Shown piece by piece: positions 23,550 to 35,855 of a stretch of 64,000 bases of DNA (within the stretch, counting starts at the first letter, position 1; each line of letters starts with the position of its first letter). The translations under genes were made by a program, and so were the position numbers. The notes beneath the pieces were generated by a model, which was given only the letters and a program-made list of their open reading frames with translations, was not told the DNA's origin and ran no database searches. This stretch comes from Tetrahymena thermophila SB210. Its lineage: Eukaryota; Ciliophora; Oligohymenophorea; Hymenostomatida; Tetrahymenidae. The stretch lies in contig NW_002476351.1 of NCBI RefSeq assembly GCF_000189635.1, forward strand, positions 1 to 64,000. The letters run 5' to 3'.

Positions 23550-24606
23550 CTTTAATAATATTTAAATTTACATACAAGATATAATTTTAAGAATGCCTTT
23601 TGCACTATTATCCTAGTTACTATTTTTTAATCATTCTTTATTTGTTAATATTTTAATTTGGTTCTGTAAATAACTAATAATTATTGGATGACTCTTTTTT
23701 TTGATGTTCTAATAACAGTATAAAAATATGAAAAAAACAAATATTCTAAATTTTTTAACTTTTTTGATCACATATTTCAAACCTTCTACCAAAATAATAT
23801 AAGATTAGACAAAATATCAATATAAATGAGTTAAATACTAAGATATCTATTATACTTACAAAAGTAAACATAAAAATTATTTTAAATGAATTTCAAAATT
23901 ATATTTTAATTTTTAAATATTAATTTATAAATTTCAAACTATTTTTAATTAAAACAGTAATATAGCTGTTCTTGGTATTGAAATATCACAATCAGGACTG
24001 TTGGATATTTCAATACCAGGATATAGTAAAAAATGTATTTTGAATTAGCTTTTATCCTAAATAAAAAATAGATTATCATAAATGAAATAAGCTTTATATT
24101 CTTAGATAAAAATTTAATCTAATTTATATCATTCTAATTTTAATAGAAATTAATAAATTTAACTATTAAAATAATAATAATGTTATAGTTGTTCGTATAA
24201 GTATATGACCTAATATTTGACTTAAGTAAATTTAGAATGGTGTGTATGTATGTTTTAAGAATAATATTTCCTTGAAAATTATTTTTATTTTTATTATTTA
24301 AATTTTCAAAAATGTAGCAAAAAGTGTTTATAAAAATAATAATTAAAAGAAAAAAATTATAATTTTTTTTACTATTTTAATGAAGGATCAAATGAAAGGC
24401 ATTTTTGTGAATATAAATATAATTAGCACTTTTTAACATAGATATTATTATTAAATACGCTATTAAAAGAACGTTAACTACTGTTTCAATTAATATTAAC
24501 TCGAGTTTCAAGCGAATTATCAAATTTTGATACACAATAAAGAAAATACAGTAAAAAAAGGATTTCTAATAAGCTTTTATAAAAAATAAACTATAAAATT
24601 TATATT
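23550..24606. other. Intergenic region with hairpin 2
   Basis: AT-rich spacer before the 5-phosphatase gene. Short open stretches at 23560-23800 could be extra exons of the minus-strand gene but I cannot join them. Otherwise only the hairpin at 23971-24020 stands out. Confidence 0.4.
23971..24020. other. Hairpin 2
   Basis: CTTGGTATTGAAATATC pairs with GATATTTCAATACCAGG in a 17-bp stem with one G-U pair on the plus strand. The 16-base loop has short CAA/TTG complementarity. It lies in the spacer between the divergent gene at 21846-23549 and the 5-phosphatase gene. Confidence 0.6.
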
Positions 24607-26187
24607 ATGAGTTAAGCTTAGTAGGTTTAGTAGATATAAATCCATTCCAAATAAGATCACTCTAACGTTAACAGCAATTAAACTACAAATAAAACTTACC
24701 AACAAGATAATAATAATGTAGTTCGTGTAGATATATAATCTTATCAAAATGCAGAAAATGATGGTCTTCTGAATCAGACAAATCCTATACAGACTATTGT
24801 AATCAATTAAGAAGAATAGTAAGCAAGCAAAGAGTTAAATGTAATTGAAATTATTTTATTTTTTTTTAAGCTGAGTAATTATTATTCCTTGTATAAAACT
24901 TACATAGTCTATAAATATAAAAGATTAACTACTAAGCCTTTAAGATGAGGAAGAAAAAAGAAAAGAAATGCTTATGCTCCAGTACAATTTTGGATTTAAA
25001 CAATATTTAACAATAAAATTAAAATTTTTATTAGAATATTCATTTTACTTGTAAAATATTTATTTAGAAAACCAGGGACTATCGATAAGGGCTATGTATT
25101 GTATTCAGATAAATTGATGGAGCACATCATTTCCGATTAAGATATTCAAAAAGTTTTAATCGACTAGTTTAAATTTGAGAGAGAAACAATTTGGTGCTTT
25201 GAGAATGAAAAAAATTAGAGTATAACTGAATTAGAATAATTAAAAATGCTTTGCATAACTTGGAATATGCATGGAAGTATGCCATAGTTGTGTACAAATA
25301 AACTTTTAAGACCTGATTAAATAGAACATCACATAATAGTTATTTCGAGCTAAGAGTGTTTAAGATCAATTCCTATGAGCATATTTTGTGAGAGTAAACA
25401 AAAATGGGAAGCTCACTTATCATACGTTTTGGGAAATAAATACGAATTAGTAAAAAGTGTTTCTATGAATGCCCTTCATTTGGGTATATTTATGGTGAAA
25501 GATTTAGTCAAATATGTCACTGCTGTTAGTATTGATTAAAAAGCAACAGGAGTGATGAATTTATTTGGTAATAAAGGAGGTGTAGCAATAAGCATGGATA
25601 TAGGCGATAAAAGTTATCTTTTCATAAATTCTCATTTTTCATCAGGACAGAATAATAATGAAAGAAGAAATTAAGATTATCAAGTAATATCACAAAGTTT
25701 GAATCTGCCCAAGTACTGCCAAAACCCTAATGAATCACTTTTCAAACGCTTTCATTATATATTCTGGATGGGGGATTTTAATTATAGAATTGATGCTAAA
25801 AGTAAAGAAGAAGTCGATGAATTAATAAATACCAATAAGTATTTTGAACTCTTAAAGAGAGACTAACTTATGGCTCAAAAAAAAATTGGATAGGTTTTTT
25901 CTGATTTTTAGGAAGGCCTAATCCTTTTCCCTCCATCTTATCGTGTTCTTGATGAACAGAATAAATTTACAGACGGTTCAGACGCAAGAATCCCAGGATG
26001 GACAGACAGAATTTTATTTAAATAAAAAAATCCTGACACAATAAAATTATTAAATTATGAATCAGCTTTGGATGTCTTTGGCTCAGATCATAGACCTGTA
26101 TTTGCTTAATTTTTGGTGAAAGGAAAATTCATCGAGACATTTAAACCAATTTAAGTGAAAGAAAGTGCTGCATGTAACATTTTTTGA
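24607..26187 (+). CDS. Inositol polyphosphate 5-phosphatase
   Basis: Removes the 5-phosphate from phosphoinositides or soluble inositol phosphates. Exons 24607-24840, 24908-24981 and 25068-26187 give 475 residues. The first 80 residues are Gln/Asn-rich and probably disordered. The catalytic domain has the family blocks in order: CITWNMHGS, ISSQEC (usually ALQE), GNKGGVAISM, INSHFSSG, FWMGDFNYRID, FPPSYR, PGWTDRILF and GSDHRPVFAQF. The catalytic His of SDHRP and the metal-binding Glu of QE are present. No transmembrane segment, SAC domain or C-terminal CAAX box is seen (it ends AACNIF), so it resembles a soluble INPP5B/OCRL-type core without RhoGAP. Introns 24841-24907 and 24982-25067 are set by frame. 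The start ATG at 24607 precedes a continuous frame. Confidence 0.9.
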
Positions 26188-27239
26188 CAAAAAAAAAAAT
26201 CCATGCAAATTAATGTAATTAAAGTAATAAATAACTAAAAATAACTAATTAAATAAATAAACAAACAAATAAATAAGTAATAAAAAAATGAATTATTAAT
26301 AAAAATTATATCTTAAAATCAAAATTCAGTTATTTGCTAATCAAATTTATAAATTATTAAGTATTTGGTCAAATTAAAGTATAAATTTCTTAGAAACGTT
26401 CATAGAAGTAAATAAGAAAGATAGTAAGTAAATAAATAAATAGGGTTATATTTTGTGGTAATTTAACAAAGAAATAATGAATTTAGTAATTAACCAATTA
26501 AATATTGTCTAAATATATTTTTACAAATTTATGTATTTAGTCACTTACTTTAAAAAAAGTTGAGTTTGGGATTTTTTTATTTGTATATTTATAAAATATT
26601 TAGCTGATAAAAACAAAAGATTTAATGAAGAGTAATTATTAATTAATTAATTATACCTGGTTAAATACAATTTTTATTACCAATAAAATAAGTAAAAGTT
26701 ATTTATCTCCTTAATATATATATATATACATTTCTTAAAAAATGAACTTATATTAATTTTATACATGTTTGTTAAGAGCTAGAATTTATTTTTGTTATTT
26801 TGTTTTATATTTATAAAGCGCAAGTGAAGTATCTTGTTAAATTTTATTAATTGCAGCTATTAAAATTAACTTTGTTCTAAAAATAAAATATTTAATTTTC
26901 ACCTATATTTTTATAAATAAATATCAACCTATTTTTAAATAGTTTAGTTTTTATTTTACGACTTGATTTTATTTAATTTTTTTTTGAATTATGTTTAAAG
27001 AGAGGATGTAATAAAGTAATTGATAAATAGATCATAAATAAATAAATCATACTAATAAATTTAAAATTATACTATTATAAAATAAGTAAAAAGTTTGTTT
27101 GTTTATGGGTATACAATTTTTAAAATTTAAAATAATAATAATTATTTATAATCAATCTGTTTAGATAAGTTAATTAATTTAGATTTATAAATATGTGTTT
27201 ATTTTTTTATAAAAATATCTTATTTCTTTTTTTTTATTA
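26188..27239. other. Intergenic spacer
   Basis: Lies between the convergent 3' ends of the 5-phosphatase and coiled-coil genes. It has AAATAAAT runs and a TA repeat near 26718, and no gene. Confidence 0.5.
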
Positions 27240-29592
27240 TCAAAGATTTATTTGTATTTCATTCAGCATTTTAGTCAAACTGCTTAGTGAATTCTGATGA
27301 TTAGACTTATTTTTTGATTTCTAAATCTTTATTTTTTTAAATTACTTAGAAGTAGTTGCCTAAGACTTAACCAATAATCTTGTTAATCTACTGCATGGAT
27401 TGATCGTCCATTTTATGTTATTCACTTTGCATTTTTTTCTATTCTATTATTTCTTTTGCCATTTATTTTGATTTACTTTAATAATAATCTAATACTTTCT
27501 ATTTGTCGTTCTTTATGAGTTCACTTTCGTATTCTGTGAAATGTTTTTCTTATTTTGAATCAGCTTAGCTATCTTTTATTTTATCATATTAAGAGAATTC
27601 TGTGAAACCCAATTCAGCATTTTTAATAACATTATACACCTAGTTTGCTTGTTTGACGATGTCTTCATAAATCATTCTTTCTAGTTATCTTAGCTTACTG
27701 TCTTCAGGGCCACTATTTATAACTTTCTTATACTGATTTTCTATAAACTCAGACGCATGCTTTCTCGATTCAATATAGTTATTCATTACTATATTTGAAT
27801 CTTTCTTGATCCTTTCAGACTCTTCTTTGATTAACTTGGTTATCTCCTCTTTTATCATGCAATTTATCTAAGTAATTATACTCAAATCAGTATCCTAATT
27901 CAATTTTTTATTACTGTCTTTTATTTGATCCATTTGGTAATCGTAAAAACCTTTAACGAAATTCTTTTCATCAATTAAAAATTAGTTGACTTCTTGAGAA
28001 GTTTATTAAAGTTTATTGACAGTTAGATCATAAATACTTCTAACTTGTTCTTATTCTTTGCTAACAAAATTATTTATCTTTTTCACGTCTCTATCAAACT
28101 ACTCTTTCTCGCTCAAATAAAACTCGTTAAGCTGACTCCTTTCTTAGTCTATCATTTTTTTGATTTCAGCTAACTTAGACTTCAACATTTCCATTTCTTA
28201 GTCATAAATAGATTTCAAGTACTACTTTTCTTCCTCTATAAGCTTGTTTACAACTGAAAGACTCTCGTCTATAACTGATTTTTTACTTAAAAGAACTTCC
28301 TTCACCTACTCTTTTTCTTTTGAGACAAAAGTATTAATTATGTCAACACCTTTCTTAAGTTACTCTTTTTCTTTCTCTGCGAAAGATTTGACTAGTTGCT
28401 TTTCTTCTTATAAAAACTAGCTTACTTTGCTAGTTTCTTAATTTATTTAGCTAGCTTTATCATTATAGAAAGAGGTTGCTACCTATTTTTCACTATTAAA
28501 GATGGAACCCAATTTATCAACTTCTTTCTAAATAGTTTCTAGTTCATTCTAGTAATACTCTCTCATCTAGCTTGTTTCATCATTTATTTTTTAATTGACC
28601 TTATTGATGTCTTCGTTCAACATTCCTACCTCATAATTATAAAATTCTTTCACTTTTTCCTTTTCAGTGGTAATCAAGCTGGTAATCTTTTCCACACTTT
28701 TATCAATTTTGTTTTTCTAATTATTCTTAACGCTATTAACTAAATCTTATTCTAACTAAATCAATTAATTAATTTTGTTGGCGATTAATTACTTCTCAGT
28801 TTTGTATAATCCAATAATTTATTATCTTTCTAAATCAATAAATTAATTTACAGTATCTATTCCTTTATTTACAAGTTATTTTTCTTATTCTACAATTTGA
28901 TGAAGATTCTACTTTGCTTGACTTATTAAATTACTCAAATGAGCCTTTTCATCTTAAACAATTTTATTAATTTAGGTTGTGCCTTGTTATAAACTTTCAT
29001 GATAGATTTAATTGATTTATTTCTTTTCTTCTTCAACAAATTCGCTAACTTTATTAATACCTTCACTCAAGTTTTACTTCTAACTTTTATAAAAGTTTTG
29101 AATTTAATCTTTTTCTTCTTTTGCTAATTAATTAATTTTGATTATTCCATTCTAAATATTATTCTTTTTGTCAGTATAGAATTCTTATACTTATTCTTTC
29201 TCTTACTTAGCAAGCTCTGCAAACTCATTACCATCTTGAATGACTCTATTCTTTTCATACTCAAAGAAATCTCTCAGTTGATTTTACTCTTCTGTGACAA
29301 ACTTAGATAACATGCTGTTTGATTCTTATAACATTTTATAAAGAGATTTCTTCTACAATAGCGACTATTCTCTTGATAGTTATTTCTCTAATTCTTAATA
29401 TTAGTTTTCTTACTTAAATACTTCTACAGGCTGACCTTCCACATTTTCAAAAAGCTATTCAAATTCTTCTTCAGACATCTAGGTAACTTTTTGATGCATA
29501 ATTATATCATTCTTTTGGTTATTTTGAATATAGTAGTAAGCAACACCAAACGGAACGCTATAAGCGCTGATCTTCAGGATCTTTCTTAGCAT
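27240..29592 (-). CDS. Large coiled-coil protein with N-terminal membrane or mitochondrial signal
   Basis: Exons 29592-27346 and 27305-27240, with a 40-bp intron at 27306-27345, give 770 residues. The N terminus MLRKILKISAYSVPFGVAYY is a basic stretch plus hydrophobic segment, as in a mitochondrial presequence or a signal anchor. Nearly all the rest is a continuous amphipathic helix built from degenerate repeats of about 34 residues. The recurring pattern is GINKVSEFVEEEKKQINQIY: I-N near the start, E-K-x-Q in the middle, then an aromatic pair. One short anchor followed by a rod suggests a membrane-tethered scaffold; mitochondrial inner-membrane organisers have this plan, but no conserved domain of such a family is visible. 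I do not recognise the protein. The last 22 residues come from a small final exon. Confidence 0.78.
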
Positions 29593-30834
29593 TTATTTTT
29601 ATTTTTTGTAGTTTCTATTTTTGATGATAAATTTTTTTGATAAATTTTATTATAATCTGATTTATGACTGATGGCAATTCAAATAAAAAGGAATAGTTTT
29701 TATTACCCAACAGATAATAAAAAAATTTATTAATTTACAAAATATTAAATTACTGCTTTTTTTAAAATGGAGGTTGCTGTAAACAAATCCTTAAATAGCT
29801 ATTTAGAAAATGTGTTTTGAAAATATGTGACACATATTTAAATAAATTGTTTTAAGTAAGATTCTTTATTCCATCTCAAAAAAACATTTGAAATACATTA
29901 AAAAACTAGAATATAATTGAGAAAATAGATAAAATTCATGCCGAAATTTAAAAAAATTAAGTCTATTATAAAATTTTAATTGTGATGATCAACTTGACTT
30001 TAAAATGTTGCACAATATCATTTTTTTAACTAAAAAAAGTATTTAAAATTAAAAATTTTTAAAATCTTATTATAGCTATTTGATAATTTTTAAAAGGAAG
30101 ATACATACATTCATTATGTTAACTTTCTACTTATTTAATTTATGTAATCAATATAGAATTTTTTTGATATTTAAGTGCATTCTATATTAAGATTAGTTTA
30201 TAATAAATTTTTTTTATCAAATAGATAAATTCTTCCCATCTCCACTTCTTTTTCGTTATTATTTTAAAGCTTATAAAAAACATTTAAATTCAAAATCTTT
30301 AAATACTGCTTGCAAGTAAGGAGAGTTAATATCTTATAAAAGTGAGTCGAATTTGAGGAAAATATAAGTAAATTCGTCGTAAAAAAACATAAATTTTATT
30401 TATTTATTAAAATAAAAAGCAATGTAGATATTTTTGGATACATTTAGAATTGTAAACAAAAATAATAAATAAAGTAGGATTTGATCCTATTTTTAGTTAG
30501 TAGTGTTTAGTTGATTTAAATAAAAATCGTTATTTACAAACATAAATCATGTTAAAATAAAATAAGTTTGCATTTTAATTATTTTTATATAACTACTAAA
30601 TATCATTTTAATATTTTTAAAATAAATAAATACATACATTGAAAGGCGTGTTTGTTTATTCTACTTTAAAAGAAAGATTATTTTTTCATCTAAAAATTAA
30701 TGTCTTGAATTCAATCAAAAATTTATATTTTATAGATTTATATGTTTATTTTCAATTGGCTGGTAGTTAGTTAGCTTTATGTAATTTTTATAAATCTATC
30801 TTTTTAGAATTTAAAAAAACATATTTTAAAAGTC
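29593..30834. other. Intergenic spacer
   Basis: AT-rich sequence without a recognisable gene. From about 30590 it is the start of the duplicated RCC1 unit. Confidence 0.5.
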
Positions 30835-32117
30835 TCAAGATTCAGCTATTGCAGCCATAAAATAATAACTTGAGCATGCATCTATTATTTTATTATTTAA
30901 AAAAGGTCCTTATATTTCTCGAGGAAAAGGCTCTCTATATAAATAAACATATTTTTCAGCTTCAATATGGCCAAGTCTACCATCTGAACCACAGCCAAAC
31001 GTAAATAATCTACCATCTTAAGATAGTACTGCAGAGTGAATACCTCCAGATATGGATTTAGCTATTACAATACCTTTTTCTTATAAATATTAAATAGGTC
31101 TAGGGCGAGATTCATCTGCAGGATCTTCATGACTCCAGCTATTTTAATGTCCAAGTTTGCCTTTATACCCACTTCCCCAACTATATACTTTACCATCAGA
31201 GCTTGTTGCAGTTGTATGACAATATTTTTCTCCCCTAGAACAAGAAACTTACTCTATTCCACTCAAATTATTAATTTTAAGAGGTGTTTTTTACGATTTT
31301 GTATTGCCATGACCTAATTAGTAGAAATTACCAGATCCCCAGGTATATACTTCTCCTCTTTCTTATGTTACTACAGCAGAATGACAAAAACCAGCATTTA
31401 TATGTTTAATTGCAATACCTTCAAGCTCTTTAATTTTTTTTATTTAATATTAATGTTAGTCCTCTTTGTTGCCATGCATTTATCTAAATCCACTAGAATA
31501 TACTTATTAGTTAATATCCAAATATAAGCTAAACCCATCTCCTGCACTTATCGAACATATCTAAATATTTTTTATTGTGTCATTCAATTAGAATCCATTA
31601 ATCTCGTCTATCCCTGATATTCCACAAGCTCCATACTTATTATGACCTGTCACATAAAGCTAAAATTTTAATAAATAATGAATGAGTTTAGATTATTTTT
31701 TAAAAATGATTTAGTTAGTTAGTGAGTTACTTAGTTTTAATTGTTTAGTGCTAAGCAGTGCCAATTTCCACAAGAAACATGTGAAATATTCTAAAGATTC
31801 ATTATTTTTTGAGGCACTAATATATAATTTTTATTTGCTTGATGACCATTTCTAGAATTTTTTGTTTCTCCCCAAGTGTATAGCTCATTCTTCGAAGATA
31901 TTGCAGCTCCAAAAAATCCTCCTGTTGAAACACTTTTAAATTTTTGGTTGGTTTTTACTTTGAAAGGGATAATTTCTCCTTAATCTTCTTTTTGATTAGC
32001 TAAACAACCTGAAGAATTTTTCCCCCAAGTGTATAAAAAGCCATCTTGTGGTTATTATAGCTGGGTTATATTTTCACTTCCCTATTAAATTTATAATTAA
32101 TCTTAAGCTTTTTCCAT
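30835..32117 (-). CDS. RCC1-repeat beta-propeller protein, copy 1
   Basis: Exons 32117-31731 and 31659-30835 (intron 31660-31730) give 403 residues. Seven RCC1 units are visible by their W-G or equivalent cores: LYTWGKNSSGCL (about 27), LYTWGETKNSRNG (about 84), LYVTGHNKYGACG (130), VYSSGFRQMHGN (about 184), VYTWGSGNFYQLGHG (about 232), VYSWGSGYKGKLGH (about 290) and LFTFGCGSDGRLGH (about 352). Seven units make one closed propeller, so the protein is essentially all propeller with no extra domain. RCC1 folds serve as Ran exchange factors, but also as ubiquitin-ligase parts or general binding scaffolds. The sequence does not show which; the catalytic Ran-loop cannot be verified. The neighbour at 33039 is its duplicate. 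Confidence 0.88.
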
Positions 32118-33038
32118 TTATAAAAGTTGTTTTTAATTGATATAAGTTATTTAATAATTTATTATTATGATTTTTGACCCTAATTTTTAAAATAGGAAGA
32201 TAAATAATATTATGAATTCTGAATTCTTTTAATTTTTCTATGTTCTACATATAAAATTTCTATATTAAATTAAAGAATCTATTTTAATAAATGTTAAGTT
32301 ATTCAAAGAAAGAATAATTAAGTTAATACATAATAATTAAAGTATGGATAGCTACATTTTATTTCGTTTACTTATAAGTTTAGCTATTAGATTGTTGGTA
32401 CCTTTGATAAAAAATGTAAAGAAGACAAGTAAGGTTTAAAGAGCAATAAATTTGTAAATAAAACTTGAAAGAATATTTAAGTAAATAAACATGGATTTAT
32501 AAAAAATTTAATATTTCTGTAAATTTAACACACTTACTTACATTCACATTAAGAAAATCAGTTATTGTAAATAGTATGTTTTTGAAAAGAAGATAATATA
32601 CTGTAAATCATAATATATGAACCCCTAAATAAATTAATAAATATAATTTATTTTTGAAAATTAAATTTTTTAACAAATTATAAATTTTTTATTTCTGAAT
32701 ATTATTTTTATAATTTCTACTTAAGCTAATTATTATTAAATTAATAAACTTACAAAATAAATAATTATTTTAATAGCTAAATTTTATAAGTTTATATTTT
32801 TTTTAACTCTATACTAAATATCATTTTAATATTTTTAAAATCAATAAATAGATAAATAAATAAATAGATTGAAATGTGTGCTAATTCTACTTTAAAATCT
32901 AAAAATTAATGTTTGACCAACAAGTAAAAGTATAAATTTATTGACTTACTTGTTAATTTTCGATTGGTTGATAGTTAGCTTTATGTAGTTTTTATAAATC
33001 TATCTTTTTAGAATTTAAAAAAACATATTTTAAAAGTC
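32118..33038. other. Spacer between RCC1 gene copies
   Basis: Holds the promoter of copy 1, the duplication junction at about 32540-32810 and the 3' flank of copy 2. No gene. Confidence 0.5.
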
Positions 33039-34321
33039 TCAAGATTCAGCTATTGCAGCCATAAAATAATAACTTGAGCATGCATCTATTATTTTATTAT
33101 TTAAAAAAGGTCCTTATATTTCTCGAGGTAAAGGCTCTTTATATAAATAAATACGTTTTTCATCTTTAATATGGCCAAGTCTACCATCTGAGCAGCAGCC
33201 AAACGTAAATAATCTACCATCTTAAGATAGTACTGCAGAATGAATACCTCCAGATATGGATTTAGCTATTACAATACCTTTTTCTTATAAATATTGAATA
33301 GGTCTAGGGCGAGATTCATCTGCTGGATCTTCATGACTCCAGCTATTTTAATGTCCAAGTTTGCCTTTATACCCACTTCCCCAACTATATACTTTACCAT
33401 CAGAGCTTGTTGCTAATGTATGACAATTTTTTTCTCCCCGAGAACAAGAAACTTATTCTATTCCACTCAAATTATTAATTTTAAGAGGTTTTTTTTAGGA
33501 TTATTTATTGCCATGACCTAATTAGTAGTAATCGCCAGATCCCCAGGTATATACTTCTCCTCTTTCTTATGTTACTACAGCGGAATGGCAAAAACCAGCA
33601 TTTATATGTTTAATTGCAATACCTTCAAGCTCTTTAATTTTTTTTATTTAATATTAATGTTAATCTTCTTTGTTTCCATGCATTTATCTAAATCCACTAG
33701 AATATACTTATTAGTTAATATCCAAATACAAGCTAAACCCATCTCCTGCACTTATCGAACATATCTAAATATTTTTTATTGTGTCATTCAATTAGAATCC
33801 ATTAATCTCATCTATTCCATATAGTCCACAAGCTCCATACTTATTATGACCTGTCACATAAAGCTAAAATTTTAATAAATAATGAATGAGTTTAGATTAT
33901 TTTTTAAAAATGATTTAGTTAGTTAGTGAGTTACTTAGTTTTAATTGTTTAGTGCTAAGCAGTGCCAATTTCCACAAGAAACACGTGAAATATTCTAAAG
34001 ATTCATTATTTTTTGAGGCACTAATATATAATTTTTATTTGCTTGATGTCCATTTCTAGAATTTTTTGTTTCTCCCCAAGTGTATAATTCATTCTTCGAA
34101 GATATTGCAGCTCCAAAAAATCCTCCTGTTGAAACACTTTTAAATTTTTGGTTGGTTTTTACTTTGAAAGGGATACCTTCTCCTTAATCTTCATTCTAAT
34201 TAGCTAAACAACCTGCAGTATTTAACCCCCAAGTGTATAAAAAGCCATCTTGTGGTTATTGCAGCTGGATTATATTTTCACTTCCCTATTAAATTTATAA
34301 TTAATCTTAAGCTTTTTCCAT
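33039..34321 (-). CDS. RCC1-repeat beta-propeller protein, copy 2
   Basis: Near-identical duplicate of the gene at 30835-32117. Exons 34321-33935 and 33863-33039, with the intron at the same place and of the same 71-bp length, again give 403 residues with seven RCC1 units. Small differences are scattered, for example GHGNKQSQKKP where copy 1 has GHGNTKSQKTP, and LQLQQPQDG changes near the N terminus. No stop or frame change is seen, so both copies look functional. The coding sequence and flanks beyond the start codon are conserved, so the copies may still be co-regulated. Role as for copy 1. Confidence 0.87.
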
Positions 34322-35186
34322 TTATAAAAGTTGTTTTTAATTGAAAAAAGTTACTTAATGATTTTTTATTATGGCTTTTGATCCTAATTTTGAAAATAGG
34401 ATAAAAAAAATACAATGAATTCTGATTTCTTTTGATTTTTCTTTTTCTACATTTTCAATTTGGTGATCAAAAGAATCTATTTTTATAAAATTTATGTTTT
34501 TCATAAAATAATTCAATAAAGACATAATAATTAAAGTATGGATAGCTAAATTTCATTTCATTTGCTTATGAGTTTAGCTATTAAGATAGTTGGTAGTTTT
34601 GATAAAAAAATTTAAAGAAGACAAATAAGGTTGAAAAAAAAATAATTTTGTAAATAATACTTGAAAGAATATTTAAGTGAATAAACATGGCTTTATAAAA
34701 AATTTCAAAATTCTTTAAATTTACTTTTACATTAAATAAATCAGTTGTTTATAAATACCGTTAATTTCCTATATTAAGGCTGCTAATAAAAATAATTATT
34801 TTTAAAAAATATATCCTTTTTCGCTTTAAATTATAAAAATTTATATGGTTTTGTTAATTGTAAAAAATGGAAAGAACCAGTAGCTATCATTTGTGATAGA
34901 ATATTAATTTATTGATACAGATAAATATAAAAAATTATTTAAAAATGATTTCATTATTTTTTAAAACTAAAATGATAAAATTTAAACAGTTAAAATATTT
35001 TATAAATTTTACAAAAAAGAAAAATCCAGATTTTTTATTTTGAATAAAGACGATTCTTTATTATTTAATAAATTTATTTTTATAAATAAATAAATTAAAC
35101 TTGTTATTTTATTTAAAAAATATAAGCAAATTTTTGTAATAAAGTAAAAGAATTAAGATAGATTTAAAGATCAGGAAAACAAAAGT
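34322..35186. other. Intergenic spacer
   Basis: The first 400 bp is the duplicated upstream flank of RCC1 copy 2. The rest is AT-rich and holds the promoter of the next gene; nothing else seen. Confidence 0.5.
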
Positions 35187-35855
35187 ATGAGTGATAGTAG
35201 CGTAGCCAGCGAATAGTATTTTAATTTTTCTGAGAGCCATAATTACTCTGGAGATTAATCAGCCCTTTTTAACCAAGCTCCAATTTAATTTGATAAATTA
35301 ACTCCACAAGTAATTCAATAAGAACTTGCAAATGGTTTCAAAGTAAACAAAGAAGTAATTGCAAAAGGTGGAATATATCCACCTCCAGTTGAAGATATTG
35401 ATGATAAGTATGAAGATTTCCTCAATCATAAAGCATATGCATTTCTCCTATTGACTTATCATCCTTATTTTAGAAATAAGTTTGATTATAAGGATATCAT
35501 CGATGTTAATAATTTGACTAAATAGCGCGCTTAATAAGTAAGCTGGGCAAATATATTTACTATTTTAGGAGTATTTAGTTTTGAGAGATACTTTCTAAGA
35601 AAGAAACCTATTTTCGGTTTGACTCAGGATTCTGGTTGGGCACCTTTCCTTTTAAAATACTATTTTTTACCTAAATTACTATCTAATTTTGTTGATTTAT
35701 GCTTATTTTATCCAAATCTACAAAGAAAGACTTCTAATATATTATAAAAATATAGCTTTGATTAAGAGACTTAAAGTAATCCTTAATATAGATAGGCTTT
35801 TGATGATTTAAGATAATACAAATTAAACATGAGTATTAAAAATTAAAAATAATGA
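35187..35855 (+). CDS. Unrecognised 222-residue protein
   Basis: A single intronless frame from ATG 35187 to TGA 35853. The first 75 residues are polar (SDSSVASEQYFNFSESHNYS) and lead to a Pro-rich turn KGGIYPPPVED. A conserved-looking core follows: FLNHKAYAFLLLTYHPYF, then ANIFTILGVFSFERYFL and FLLKYYFLPKLLSNFVDLCL. The last two are hydrophobic enough to be membrane hairpin helices. The C terminus is Gln-rich and charged. The aromatic-rich core with HPYF suggests a small organelle membrane protein, possibly of the mitochondrial inner membrane. That is inference and I do not recognise the family. Confidence 0.75.

Larger units (their letters stand above)
30590..34740. repeat. Tandem duplication of an RCC1-type gene, offset 2204 bp
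   Basis: Unit 1 (about 30590-32540) and unit 2 (about 32810-34740) are direct repeats. Coding parts, the intron and the flanks are all shared; for example both have ACTAAATATCATTTTAATAT upstream of the 3' end and AAGTATGGATAGCTA beyond the start codon. Coding parts are far more similar than flanks. Confidence 0.93.
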
